From: Helicobacter typhlonius
GTDB lineage: Bacteria; Campylobacterota; Campylobacteria; Campylobacterales; Helicobacteraceae
Reading direction: 5' to 3'
DNA length: 64,000 nucleotides
Assembly: GCF_001460635.1 (NCBI RefSeq)
Contig: NZ_LN907858.1
Location: 1,856,833-1,920,832 of the forward strand
Shown here: positions 26,619-36,816 of the stretch, piece by piece
Layout: each line of letters opens with the position of its first letter
Numbering within the stretch: position 1 is the stretch's first letter
Position numbers and translations under genes: made by a program
The notes under the pieces: model-generated
What the model saw: only the letters and a program-made list of their open reading frames with translations
Database searches by the model: none
Told to the model about the DNA's origin: nothing

Positions 26619-27185
26619 TTGTGCTGTGCGTAGGATTTGTATCAGCACCTCATCGCTTGCTAGCGCAAAACCTTGTGTGATATGTGAATCACTAAGAGAT
26701 TCTATGGTTTTACTTGATTGTATCACGCCACTTTTACTTTTAAGATTCGTAGAGATAAGCTCATAAAACACACTTATTTGTGCCTTATATGTATTATTTT
26801 CCTCCACAATCTGTAAGGAGAGTAAAGAGAGTTTAAGTAGAGTTTGAAGCCTTTGTGTACCAAGTGGTGGCATAGAGACTTCAAAACATTGTTCCTTTGC
26901 CTTAAACACAAATGCTCTTTGTAACATATCTTGGGGTAGGGCTATCCATTTTTGTGCCTTAAGCACATCAATATGTTTAGAATTCAAAATGTAAATATTG
27001 TTGCTATGATAGGGTGGCATAGCGCGTATATCAAGCAGGGCGAGTTTTTTAGGTATCTTACACGAATAAGATTGTATCTGTGGCTGCAAATGCAAATACG
27101 ATATATTATCAATGTTAGAAGCAATTTTCACATCAACACAACCCAGCATAATCCACGCGCAGAGGCATAAAAATATCCATTTCAT
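26610..27185 (-). CDS. Transport-associated lipoprotein of the Mla-like operon
   Basis: A 191-residue lipoprotein with a clear signal and lipobox (MKWIFLCLCAWIMLGC, Cys at 16). It is the fourth gene of a permease-ATPase-MCE-lipoprotein set; in many bacteria the fourth gene encodes an outer-membrane auxiliary lipoprotein of the ABC-type transport (DUF330/PqiC) family. Sequence likeness to that family is faint. The start overlaps the stop of the MCE gene (27185), indicating coupling. It is probably an outer-membrane partner in phospholipid traffic. Confidence 0.75.
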   Translation of the reverse strand: MKWIFLCLCAWIMLGCVDVKIASNIDNISYLHLQPQIQSYSCKIPKKLALLDIRAMPPYHSNNIYILNSKHIDVLKAQKWIALPQDMLQRAFVFKAKEQCFEVSMPPLGTQRLQTLLKLSLLSLQIVEENNTYKAQISVFYELISTNLKSKSGVIQSSKTIESLSDSHITQGFALASDEVLIQILRTAQKF

Positions 27186-27967
27186 TATTTATCCTTTTTA
27201 GAGTCTTTACTTTTGTCTTTGGATTCTTTGCCAAAAAAGCTATCATAGGGATTTTTATCGACTTTATCCAAAAATGCCGAAGCTTTAGTAAAAAACGCGC
27301 TCATATCCTGCAAACTACTTTGCAGCGCAAAAAGAGTGGGTGTTAGAATCTCACGGATATTATACTCACCATTTTGCATTTGTGTATCAAGTTGCTTTGC
27401 CACACTCTGCATAGAATCCATACTCGTTCGCAAATCTTTTAACAGCAAACTGATTTCGCCAATATTTCCCTCATCAAATACACTATTCACACTTTTAAGA
27501 AGTAAATCTACATTATCGCCTAGCTCCCCTGCTTTTGCTAAGATTTTATCAAGCTCACCTTTGTCAAACTCGAGTACCTTTTTGCCCTCGCTGTTTATTT
27601 GTAATATTTCTCCCTCATTTTGTATAATAGAGAGATAATTCGCCCCTGCTAATCCTTGTGAGCTTACGATGACTTTTGCATTTTCGCGAATAGGCAAAGA
27701 AGATTCTATAAGCATATCGACTTCGATAATGCCTGAAACAATATCTTTAAATTTCACATCACGCACGTGCCCCACACTAATACCCTTGTATCGAATAGGT
27801 GTGTTTGTGCCTACACCACTCACTTCATTAGAGCTATATGCGTAATACTGCGCGTATTTTTTAGAATCTACTTCAAAGCGATTGAGCCATAAAACAAAAA
27901 CCACCATACAAATAAGCACAATAAAAAATATCGCTCCAATCCATACATATCGAACATTGCGTTCCAT
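27185..27967 (-). CDS. mlaD: MCE-domain substrate-binding protein (MlaD-like)
   Basis: A 260-residue protein with one N-terminal membrane anchor (VWIGAIFFIVLICMVVFVLWL) and an MCE domain in residues 38-115 (GVGTNTPIRYKGISVGHVRDV, then VSSQGLAGANYLSI). The rest is a coiled coil (DKILAKAGELGDNVDLLLKSVN) with a Lys/Ser-rich end. MCE rings carry lipids between inner membrane and periplasm. Gene order permease-ATPase-MCE-lipoprotein supports this role. Confidence 0.88.
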   Translation of the reverse strand: MERNVRYVWIGAIFFIVLICMVVFVLWLNRFEVDSKKYAQYYAYSSNEVSGVGTNTPIRYKGISVGHVRDVKFKDIVSGIIEVDMLIESSLPIRENAKVIVSSQGLAGANYLSIIQNEGEILQINSEGKKVLEFDKGELDKILAKAGELGDNVDLLLKSVNSVFDEGNIGEISLLLKDLRTSMDSMQSVAKQLDTQMQNGEYNIREILTPTLFALQSSLQDMSAFFTKASAFLDKVDKNPYDSFFGKESKDKSKDSKKDK

Positions 27968-28004
27968 ATTTTCTCCTTCAAATTATGCTTTTATATTATC
28001 AATT

Positions 28005-28772
28005 TTATTCAAAGCCTTGCAAGAAACGCGCTCCACGCTTACCATTAAAAATTTTTGCCTGTGTATGTCCTTGAGACATACTTGTATAAAGCTCTTGCAA
28101 TGTGCCTTCAAATACAATATGCTTATCTTCAAGTAAAATCAATCTATCCACACTATCTTTTATAGAATCTAAATCGTGTGTTACCATTACAATCGTAATT
28201 TTTAACACTTCTTTGAGTTTAAGTATCAGCAAGTCAAAACGTTCCGAGCTTTGCAAATCTAACCCGCTTGTAGGTTCATCTAAAAATAAAATATCGGGAT
28301 TAAGTGCCAAAGCTCTAGCTAAAGCTACGCGTTTTTTCATACCTCCGGAGAGTTCATAAGGGTATCTATAAGCTACATCTGCATTTAATCCTACCATATC
28401 AAGCCACATTTTTGAAATCTTTTCAATACTTGCTTTATCATAAGCACTTTTTTGAGTCAGCAAAAAACCCACATTATCAAGCACATTCATTGATGAAAAA
28501 AGCGCACCAAACTGAAACATTACACCGCAACGATCTAAAATCTTACCTCTTTTATCCTCTGCTAAGCTCCAAATATTTTCACCAAAAAATGTGATTAAAC
28601 CGCTCGTTGGCTTCTCCAAAAAGAGCATATTTTTAAGTAATGTGCTTTTGCCACTCCCACTTCCACCTAATATGCCAAAGATTTCACCTTTTTTCACATC
28701 AAAACTAATCCCATTGTGAATAATCACATCGTTGTATTTTGTATAAAGATTCTCAACTTTTATGATACTCAT
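28005..28772 (-). CDS. mlaF: ABC transporter ATPase (MlaF-like)
   Basis: A 255-residue ATPase with Walker A GGSGSGKST (residues 35-43), the signature ELSGGMKKRVALARAL, and Walker B ILFLDEPTSGLD; the His of the H-loop follows in VTHDLDSI. Its start overlaps the permease stop by four bases (ATGA). The Mla-type neighbours suggest lipid transport across the inner membrane. Confidence 0.93.
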   Translation of the reverse strand: MSIIKVENLYTKYNDVIIHNGISFDVKKGEIFGILGGSGSGKSTLLKNMLFLEKPTSGLITFFGENIWSLAEDKRGKILDRCGVMFQFGALFSSMNVLDNVGFLLTQKSAYDKASIEKISKMWLDMVGLNADVAYRYPYELSGGMKKRVALARALALNPDILFLDEPTSGLDLQSSERFDLLILKLKEVLKITIVMVTHDLDSIKDSVDRLILLEDKHIVFEGTLQELYTSMSQGHTQAKIFNGKRGARFLQGFE

Positions 28773-29887
28773 ATATTAAGCCTTGTCGTAATAACTGAAA
28801 AGATTGCATTGATGAGAATCACCCAAAAAAGCGCATTCACAACACTTTTTGTTGTTTCCAAACCCACAGATTCTGTATCACCCCTTACAGATAATCCACG
28901 AAAACACCCTACAAGCGCGATTGCCGCACCAAAAAATGGTGTTTTTATAAGCCCCACTAAAAAATGACTAATCCCCACATATTCATAGAATCTTTCTAAA
29001 TATTGCACGAAGTTAATGCCTGTTTGCATCTTTACAGCAAACATTGCAGCAAGGAGACTTACCACATCAGCAACGAACACAAGCAAGGGCATTACAATCA
29101 CAAGAGCTAATACACGAGGCAATACGAGATAATCATACAGACTAAGATTCATCGTTTTGAGCGCGTCATTCTCCTCTGTGAGATTCATAACACCAATTTG
29201 CGCACTAAAGCTAGAAGCACTGCGTCCAGCGATAACAATTGCCAAAACAAAAGGACCCATTTCACGCAAAGAAAGTTTTGCCACAATTTCCACACTCATT
29301 AGAGGCGCACCCATTTTTTCAAGCTGTAATACACCTTGCAAGGCAATCGCATAGCTCACAATAAAAGCCGTCAAAAGCGCGACAGGCAAGGCTTTAAATC
29401 CAGATTCATTAATATGATAAAAAACCGAGCCTACACGCAAACGCAAAGGATAACGAATAGAGAGTATAAAATACCACAGGCACATACCACAAAACTGCAA
29501 AAAATCAATAAAAATATTTACAAATGAGCTAATCTTTTTCCCTATGTGAGATAAAAAAGCTAAGGAAAAAAATGTTTTTGAATCTTCTTGCGTAGATTCT
29601 ATTGTCTGCAAAAGTGAAGAAAACATATCATTAATATGCTCATTTGCACCATCTAATGTAAAATCTCTACCCTTTAAAAGCTCACATAAAAAAGCACAAA
29701 ACACATAATCAACCACTTCAACTTGACTAAAATTAAGGACAATATGCATATTTGAACTATTGGAAGATAATGTTTGATTGAGGATCTTAGCAAAATTTTT
29801 TTGGGATTTTTTTGATAACCTCCAATCGCATCGCCCATAAAAAAATATATGAGATTCATTTATATTAGAACTTATCTTAAAATCCAT
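28769..29887 (-). CDS. mlaE: MlaE-family permease with N-terminal STAS-like domain
   Basis: A 372-residue inner-membrane subunit. Residues 1-110 resemble an STAS domain (HIVLNFSQVEVVDYVFCAFLCELL), which regulates anion transporters and MlaE-type permeases. Residues 110-372 are the MlaE permease: QLEKMGAPLMSVEIVAK, FVLAIVIAGRSASSFSAQIG, FGAAIALVGCFRGL. It is first in the minus-strand transport series and divergent from dnaN. In many bacteria STAS is a separate gene (MlaB), so this is a fusion. Confidence 0.88.
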   Translation of the reverse strand: MDFKISSNINESHIFFYGRCDWRLSKKSQKNFAKILNQTLSSNSSNMHIVLNFSQVEVVDYVFCAFLCELLKGRDFTLDGANEHINDMFSSLLQTIESTQEDSKTFFSLAFLSHIGKKISSFVNIFIDFLQFCGMCLWYFILSIRYPLRLRVGSVFYHINESGFKALPVALLTAFIVSYAIALQGVLQLEKMGAPLMSVEIVAKLSLREMGPFVLAIVIAGRSASSFSAQIGVMNLTEENDALKTMNLSLYDYLVLPRVLALVIVMPLLVFVADVVSLLAAMFAVKMQTGINFVQYLERFYEYVGISHFLVGLIKTPFFGAAIALVGCFRGLSVRGDTESVGLETTKSVVNALFWVILINAIFSVITTRLNI

Positions 29888-30016
29888 TGAAAGCAGTCCT
29901 TTTAAAATATAAAATAAATTTTATATGCAAACAAAGCCAAAGAATTATAACAAAAGCTTGTAATATTGCACTCATAAAGCCCAAGTTTGCACACAATCTA
30001 GCCCAAAAATACCAAA

Positions 30017-30034
30017 ATCTAAAAATTTTTAGAT
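30017..30034. repeat. 18-base perfect palindrome upstream of dnaN
   Basis: ATCTAAAAATTTTTAGAT reads the same on both strands. Its last base is the first base of the predicted dnaN -10, so it is placed as an operator or curved-DNA element might be. Confidence 0.7.
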
Positions 30035-30039
30035 ATAAT
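30034..30039 (+). promoter_or_regulatory. Predicted -10 element for dnaN
   Basis: TATAAT directly after an AT-rich palindrome. If used, transcription starts near 30046, giving a leader of about 145 bases and placing a GTGAA box at 30043 over the start. Confidence 0.55.
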
Positions 30040-30042
30040 TGC

Positions 30043-30140
30043 GTGAATTGTTGTGAATAGTCTCCATTGGCTATTCACATAATAAACAGCAAATTTAGAG
30101 AGGATTAGAGGCAGTTTATAATATTTTTTCACATTTTCAC
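30043..30140. promoter_or_regulatory. Cluster of DnaA-box-like TTCAC/GTGAA motifs upstream of dnaN
   Basis: GTGAATTG (30043), TGTGAATAG (30052-30060), CTATTCACA (30071-30079), TTTTTCACA (near 30126) and TTTTCAC (30134-30140). The second and third are exact reverse complements ten bases apart. TTCAC is the core of the Helicobacter DnaA box. DnaA control of dnaN, or a secondary DnaA site, is an inference. Confidence 0.5.
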
Positions 30141-30190
30141 TGCACCTACTACCTCTACTAAAATCTATTTTATATTAAAGGATAAAAAAG

Positions 30191-31255
30191 ATGAAAATCT
30201 CGCTTCCAAAAAACTTGCTTGAGACTATTCTTACAAATTGTCAAAATTTCCTTGACAAGAGAGATCGCTCACAAATCACATCACATATTTATTTTGAAGT
30301 CCAAGAAAATATTTTTATCCTTAAAGCTACTGATTATGAAATATATTTAGAATCTCACATCAATATTCCCTCAATAGAACAAGGTAATGCCACTGCAAAT
30401 GGTAGACAAATGCTAGATAGTATCAAATATCTTAAAGACGGCGAGGTAACAATAGAAACAACAAACCAAGATTCTATACAAATTTCACAAGGCAAATCAA
30501 AGACAAAACTACCTATGTTTAATGCTGATGAATTCCCAAAATTTCCCGAGTATGACAAAAATAAAAAGCTTCAAATAGAATCCACGAAGTTTTTGAACTC
30601 AATCAAAAATATTAATCCAGCAGTTGATACAGCTAGTCCAAAATACGAGCTTAACGGCTCTCTACTTGATATTAAAGACTATGGATATAATTTTGTAGCC
30701 ACAGACACAAGGAGACTAGCTATCATTGAGTATAAAAGTCAATCTGTAGATACACTCTCACTTATTATACCAAAGAAAGCAATTAATGAAATTTCAAAGC
30801 TTTTCATTGATAACTTTGAAATTTATCACAACAGCACACATTTAATCATCAAAAACGATGAATACACTTTTTATACAAAGCTCATCAATGGTAAGTATCC
30901 AGATTACGAAAAAATCATTCCTAAAGACTTTAAATATAAAATCGCGCTTCCTAAGGATAAAATCATTGATGCATTGCAATTTGTAAAATCCCTTGCAAAC
31001 AATATCAAAATCACATTTAAACCAAATGAAATGCTTTTTGAATCTCTCAACGAAGAGAGTGGCGAGGCTTCCACACAGCTTGAGATTCAAACCGGTATTG
31101 AATTTTTGTGCTTAGGGATTAACTCCAAGTATATTTTAGATTTCCTCTCACAAATTGATGGCAATGAATTCACACTTTGCATTAATGAACCAAATACGCC
31201 ATTTGTCGTTGTAAATGGTAATTTCTCAACCGTTATTATGCCTGTGATTCTCTAA
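30191..31255 (+). CDS. dnaN: DNA polymerase III beta subunit (sliding clamp)
   Basis: Ring-shaped processivity clamp. At 354 residues it is close to the usual 360-375. It has the three-part clamp fold; typical pieces are ATDYEIYLESHI near 45, VATDTRRLAIIEY near 170, and the C-terminal VVVNGNFSTVIMPVIL. The start has AAAGGA well placed. It is followed after 45 bases by gyrB, as in many bacteria, but without dnaA in front. Confidence 0.97.
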   Translation: MKISLPKNLLETILTNCQNFLDKRDRSQITSHIYFEVQENIFILKATDYEIYLESHINIPSIEQGNATANGRQMLDSIKYLKDGEVTIETTNQDSIQISQGKSKTKLPMFNADEFPKFPEYDKNKKLQIESTKFLNSIKNINPAVDTASPKYELNGSLLDIKDYGYNFVATDTRRLAIIEYKSQSVDTLSLIIPKKAINEISKLFIDNFEIYHNSTHLIIKNDEYTFYTKLINGKYPDYEKIIPKDFKYKIALPKDKIIDALQFVKSLANNIKITFKPNEMLFESLNEESGEASTQLEIQTGIEFLCLGINSKYILDFLSQIDGNEFTLCINEPNTPFVVVNGNFSTVIMPVIL

Positions 31256-31276
31256 ATCACAGCTTCCCCTTTATAG

Positions 31277-33619
<2,343 letters not shown>

Positions 33620-33640
33620 AAGAATCTACTAAGAGGAAAT

Positions 33641-34114
33641 GTGTATATCTTAGGTATTGACCCGGGCAGTAGAAATTGTGGCTATGCAATTATTGATTTT
33701 AGTCATACAAAGACTTTGAAACTCGTTGAGGCGGGATTTATCAAAATTAAAGAGCGCGAGTTACAAGCTCAAATCATTGAATTTGTCGAGGGCATCGACT
33801 TGGTATTGAAGCAGTATCATATTGATGAGGTGGCAATTGAAGATATGTTTTTTGCCTATAATCCTAAGAGTGTAATCAAACTCGCGCAATTCCGCGGGGC
33901 GTTGAGCCTTAAAATTTTACAAGAAATCGGGCATTTTGCTGAATACACGCCCTTACAGGTTAAAAAGGCTATCACAGGCAATGGTAAAGCAGATAAGGCA
34001 CAAGTGGCTTTTATGGTAAAACATATTTTAGGTATAAAAGGCGAGATAAAGCCACTTGACATCACAGATGCCATTGCCATAGCAATTACACATTCCCAAA
34101 GAATACAGCCCTAA
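33641..34114 (+). CDS. ruvC: Holliday junction resolvase RuvC
   Basis: Resolves four-way junctions after recombination, with RuvAB. It has 157 residues. Acidic metal-binding residues are visible: [15 protein letters not shown] (Asp 6), VAIEDMFFA (Glu near 67) and the C-terminal [12 protein letters not shown]. Its start is GTG at 33641 after AGAGGAA. It is 21 bases after gyrB and only 8 bases before the next (pilus) gene. Confidence 0.96.
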   Translation: MYILGIDPGSRNCGYAIIDFSHTKTLKLVEAGFIKIKERELQAQIIEFVEGIDLVLKQYHIDEVAIEDMFFAYNPKSVIKLAQFRGALSLKILQEIGHFAEYTPLQVKKAITGNGKADKAQVAFMVKHILGIKGEIKPLDITDAIAIAITHSQRIQP

Positions 34115-34122
34115 GGCGAAAA

Positions 34123-35619
34123 ATGCAAAAAATCTTGCCTCATTTTTTTGACTTGCAACATAATATCAGCTACACCCTAAATGAAAATACCTTATCTCAC
34201 AGCGGCAAAAAGCCAAAAAGCACAAATATTCTTTGTCCGCCTTTATCTTATTTCACATATTTTCAAGCAGAAATAGATGTGCAGGATTTGCAAAATGAGC
34301 ATATTTCTTCATTTCTATTTTCGCTTGCTTACAAAGATTCTGTTTTATCTGCTCCGGCATATGCTTATGAGCTTTATTTCACTCATCGCGCACATCTTTT
34401 TGATGAGCAAAAGTGCGTATGTGAGTGCTTTTTTTATCATAAGCTAGAATGCACAAATGACTTTGCACTGCCAAAATCACCTATTATCACTTGTGATATA
34501 TTCCTACCTTGTGCGCTTAAGGCATTTGATACAAATGCGGATTGTCTTGTATTTATAGAATCTTATCTCTGCTATTTTGAAAATAATGTGCCTAAAGAGG
34601 TATTATCTTGCAAACAGCACCTACGAACTTTTGCTATGCTCCTGCAAGATTCACAAAAACAAAGCCAAGAGGTTGCATTAAAAGAGCAACTAAAGGAATG
34701 GCATAGCCACATCAGCGCACATATTATATATTTGCAAGAAGCCTATAAAAAGTATTTTACACAGATATATTATTTTTTGCCGGAGGATAAAGATACTCTT
34801 ACATCTTTAGCACATTTTTCACATAGCGCAGATTCAGTAGATTTTGCAGAATCTGCGGAGTCAGATTCTCATAATTCTTTGCTTATTAGCACACCTTTTA
34901 CACAGACTCAAGCACTTTTTATCGCGCCATTAAGTGATATATGTGCCTTGAAAAAAGATTTAAGTCTGCAAGATTTTAGGGCAATGTTAGCTTTGCATTA
35001 CGCCTTATTAGCTCCGCAGGAATCTTTAGCAAACTTCGCCCCAAAGTCAAATCCACGCAAGAGATTATATTACGCGCTTATGTGTGTATCAATTATGTTT
35101 TTATGCGTTTTACCTCTATGTCTTAAAATATATACTTATTATCTAGAGCACGACATTGCAGAGTTACAGGCTAAAAGTGAGGCACTTTTCACGCACCAAG
35201 ATTCACAATCAAACCAACTTGCGTATGACACATTTGTATCTCTCACGCAGAGACAAAATGAACTTATTACAAACTTACAAGACTTGAGTCTATGGCAGCA
35301 GAGCTACAATAAGCGCTATGTTTTTATGCAAGATATATTCAACACTCGCTTTGAGGGTATAGCGTATGATGATGTGAGCTTTTATTTTAGTCCGAGTGTA
35401 TTTGTCGCCTCACTCAAAGTCAGTGCACAGAATAATATTGATATTTCTACATTTCTAGCATATCTCAATGTCGGCACACAAAAGGCTTTTTTGCAAGATT
35501 CTAAAAATATGCAGAATGTGAAAGATTCTCTAAATAGGGATTCTACAAATCACATAAACCAAACGCATAATATAGAATCTTTCCACGCACATATTATCGT
35601 GGTGCATTATGCGATTTAA
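34123..35619 (+). CDS. GspL/PilMN-like inner-membrane assembly protein
   Basis: A 498-residue protein without clear database recall. Residues 1-320 are cytoplasmic-looking and Cys/Ser-rich. One transmembrane helix (LYYALMCVSIMFLCVLPLCLKIYTYYL) follows near residues 313-340. A coiled coil (ELQAKSEALFTHQDSQ...) and a ferredoxin-like periplasmic part come next. This layout (cytoplasmic domain, membrane helix, short coiled coil, small alpha/beta) matches GspL or a PilM-PilN fusion. The following genes are PilO-like, PilP-like, secretin, ATPase and platform, which supports the call. It overlaps the next gene by 11 bases. Confidence 0.55.
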   Translation: MQKILPHFFDLQHNISYTLNENTLSHSGKKPKSTNILCPPLSYFTYFQAEIDVQDLQNEHISSFLFSLAYKDSVLSAPAYAYELYFTHRAHLFDEQKCVCECFFYHKLECTNDFALPKSPIITCDIFLPCALKAFDTNADCLVFIESYLCYFENNVPKEVLSCKQHLRTFAMLLQDSQKQSQEVALKEQLKEWHSHISAHIIYLQEAYKKYFTQIYYFLPEDKDTLTSLAHFSHSADSVDFAESAESDSHNSLLISTPFTQTQALFIAPLSDICALKKDLSLQDFRAMLALHYALLAPQESLANFAPKSNPRKRLYYALMCVSIMFLCVLPLCLKIYTYYLEHDIAELQAKSEALFTHQDSQSNQLAYDTFVSLTQRQNELITNLQDLSLWQQSYNKRYVFMQDIFNTRFEGIAYDDVSFYFSPSVFVASLKVSAQNNIDISTFLAYLNVGTQKAFLQDSKNMQNVKDSLNRDSTNHINQTHNIESFHAHIIVVHYAI

Positions 35620-36262
35620 GCCACATTTAGCGTATTTAGCGCAGATTCAAAAGCATTTATATCATTTTCTTTCCACTAAAACTACACGCGAAAAATATCT
35701 TTTATTCACTGCCACGAGCTTATGTGTGATATTTATAATGCTTGATTTTGTGTATATGCCGCTATTTGAGCGACTTAGCACATTGAGGCAGCTACATTCT
35801 CACACGCAAAATGAATACAATCTCTCTCTAGATTCTGTGTATAGCGCGAAAAATGAACATTTAGAGCAAATGTACTCTTTGCACTCTAGCCTTGAATACA
35901 CAAAAGAAAACCTTGCACTTTTGCAAGAATATTTTGATAATCAAGAGCCCCTGCTTAACCCCTACACTTTTATGCCCCCACTCATTGAGTTTGCCAAAAC
36001 TTCTCATCTCACACTTTTTGCATTCACACCAAATCCCGCACTTAATGCTCTTAGTGTGGAGGGAATGGGGCATTTTGATGATATTGTTGCATTGCTTGCT
36101 TTTATAGAATCTCATCGCTTTTTTAGTATTGATTATATGCATTTTACATCTAGCCGTGAGGAATCTATATATTTTAGTCTGCAAATTATTGATTATCGTT
36201 TGCAAAAACAAATAAGCGAAGATTCACAACCTAAGCAAAATATCAAGGAGGTGCGCAAATGA
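35609..36262 (+). CDS. PilO/GspM-like pilus assembly protein
   Basis: A 217-residue protein: short cytoplasmic start, one membrane helix (YLLFTATSLCVIFIMLDFVYM, about residues 29-50), a coiled coil (residues 55-115, with HLEQMYSLHSSLEYTKENLALLQEYF), then a ferredoxin-like alpha/beta part (LTLFAFTPNPALNALSVEGMGHFDD...ALLAFIESHRFFSIDYM). This is the PilO/GspM plan, and the position after a GspL-like gene agrees. It is coupled to both neighbours by overlaps (11 and 4 bases). Confidence 0.6.
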   Translation: MRFKPHLAYLAQIQKHLYHFLSTKTTREKYLLFTATSLCVIFIMLDFVYMPLFERLSTLRQLHSHTQNEYNLSLDSVYSAKNEHLEQMYSLHSSLEYTKENLALLQEYFDNQEPLLNPYTFMPPLIEFAKTSHLTLFAFTPNPALNALSVEGMGHFDDIVALLAFIESHRFFSIDYMHFTSSREESIYFSLQIIDYRLQKQISEDSQPKQNIKEVRK

Positions 36263-36603
36263 GAGCAAAAGTAATATTTTTATTGCTGTTTTGCTTTAAT
36301 GTTTGTGTGGCACAGGAAAAGGCACAGATTCGACATTATCTCACACTTTTAGATAATTTTTCTAAAGCCCAAAGCCTCGATAATCTCGCGCATTTGCAGA
36401 ATCCTTTTTTGCATAATGTGGCTAAAAATCCATTGAAACTTCAGGCTATTGTTAATGGCAAAGCCCTTATCAATGGCGAGTGGTTGGAAAAAGGCACGAT
36501 GATACAAGGATATAGAATCCTTGAGATTTATCCCCAATATGTTGAGATACAAAAGGGTAAGATTATTCAGCATATTGTGGTTGGTAAAGATATAAATGAA
36601 TGA
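36259..36603 (+). CDS. Small periplasmic PilP/GspC-like protein
   Basis: A 114-residue protein with a cleavable signal (MRAKVIFLLLFCFNVCVAQ). The second half, NPLKLQAIVNGKALINGEWLEKGTMIQGYRILEIYPQYVEIQKGK, is the all-beta fold of PilP/GspC HR or MshK-type proteins that link the inner-membrane platform to the secretin. It starts by ATGA overlap with the PilO-like gene. It may correspond to CtsR of Campylobacter, but I cannot confirm that. Confidence 0.6.
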   Translation: MRAKVIFLLLFCFNVCVAQEKAQIRHYLTLLDNFSKAQSLDNLAHLQNPFLHNVAKNPLKLQAIVNGKALINGEWLEKGTMIQGYRILEIYPQYVEIQKGKIIQHIVVGKDINE

Positions 36604-36737
36604 TTGAAGAACAGGGCAAAATCCCGCAAGATGCGCGTAAAAATGCAAAATAAAACACAAAATGTGTAAGATAGGCATAATTTTGTTTAAAAATATCTTT
36701 TTAGCCCACAAACCCTTATATATTACTTTATGTCAGC

Positions 36738-36743
36738 TACAAT
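36738..36743 (+). promoter_or_regulatory. Predicted -10 element for the secretin-ATPase-platform genes
   Basis: TACAAT within the 213-base gap before ctsD, giving a leader of about 65-70 bases. It suggests that the secretin, ATPase and platform genes can be transcribed apart from the upstream pilus genes. Confidence 0.45.
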
Positions 36744-36816
36744 TAATCCCTACCGCCAGTCTAATGTAGATTTACAACTCGCAAGATTTAGCCCATAGAT
36801 GCAATGAGGAGTTAAA

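Larger units (their letters stand above)
29888..30190. other. Divergent promoter region between the Mla-like operon and dnaN
   Basis: This 303-base stretch has no gene. It holds a predicted dnaN -10, an 18-base palindrome, five TTCAC/GTGAA motifs, and a 9-base inverted repeat of two such motifs; each is listed separately. Confidence 0.8.

Noticed and set aside
36600..36653. A 17-codon ORF starting in the stop of the PilP-like gene (ATGA)
   Set aside because: Too short and unrecognised; may be a trace of a lost gene.
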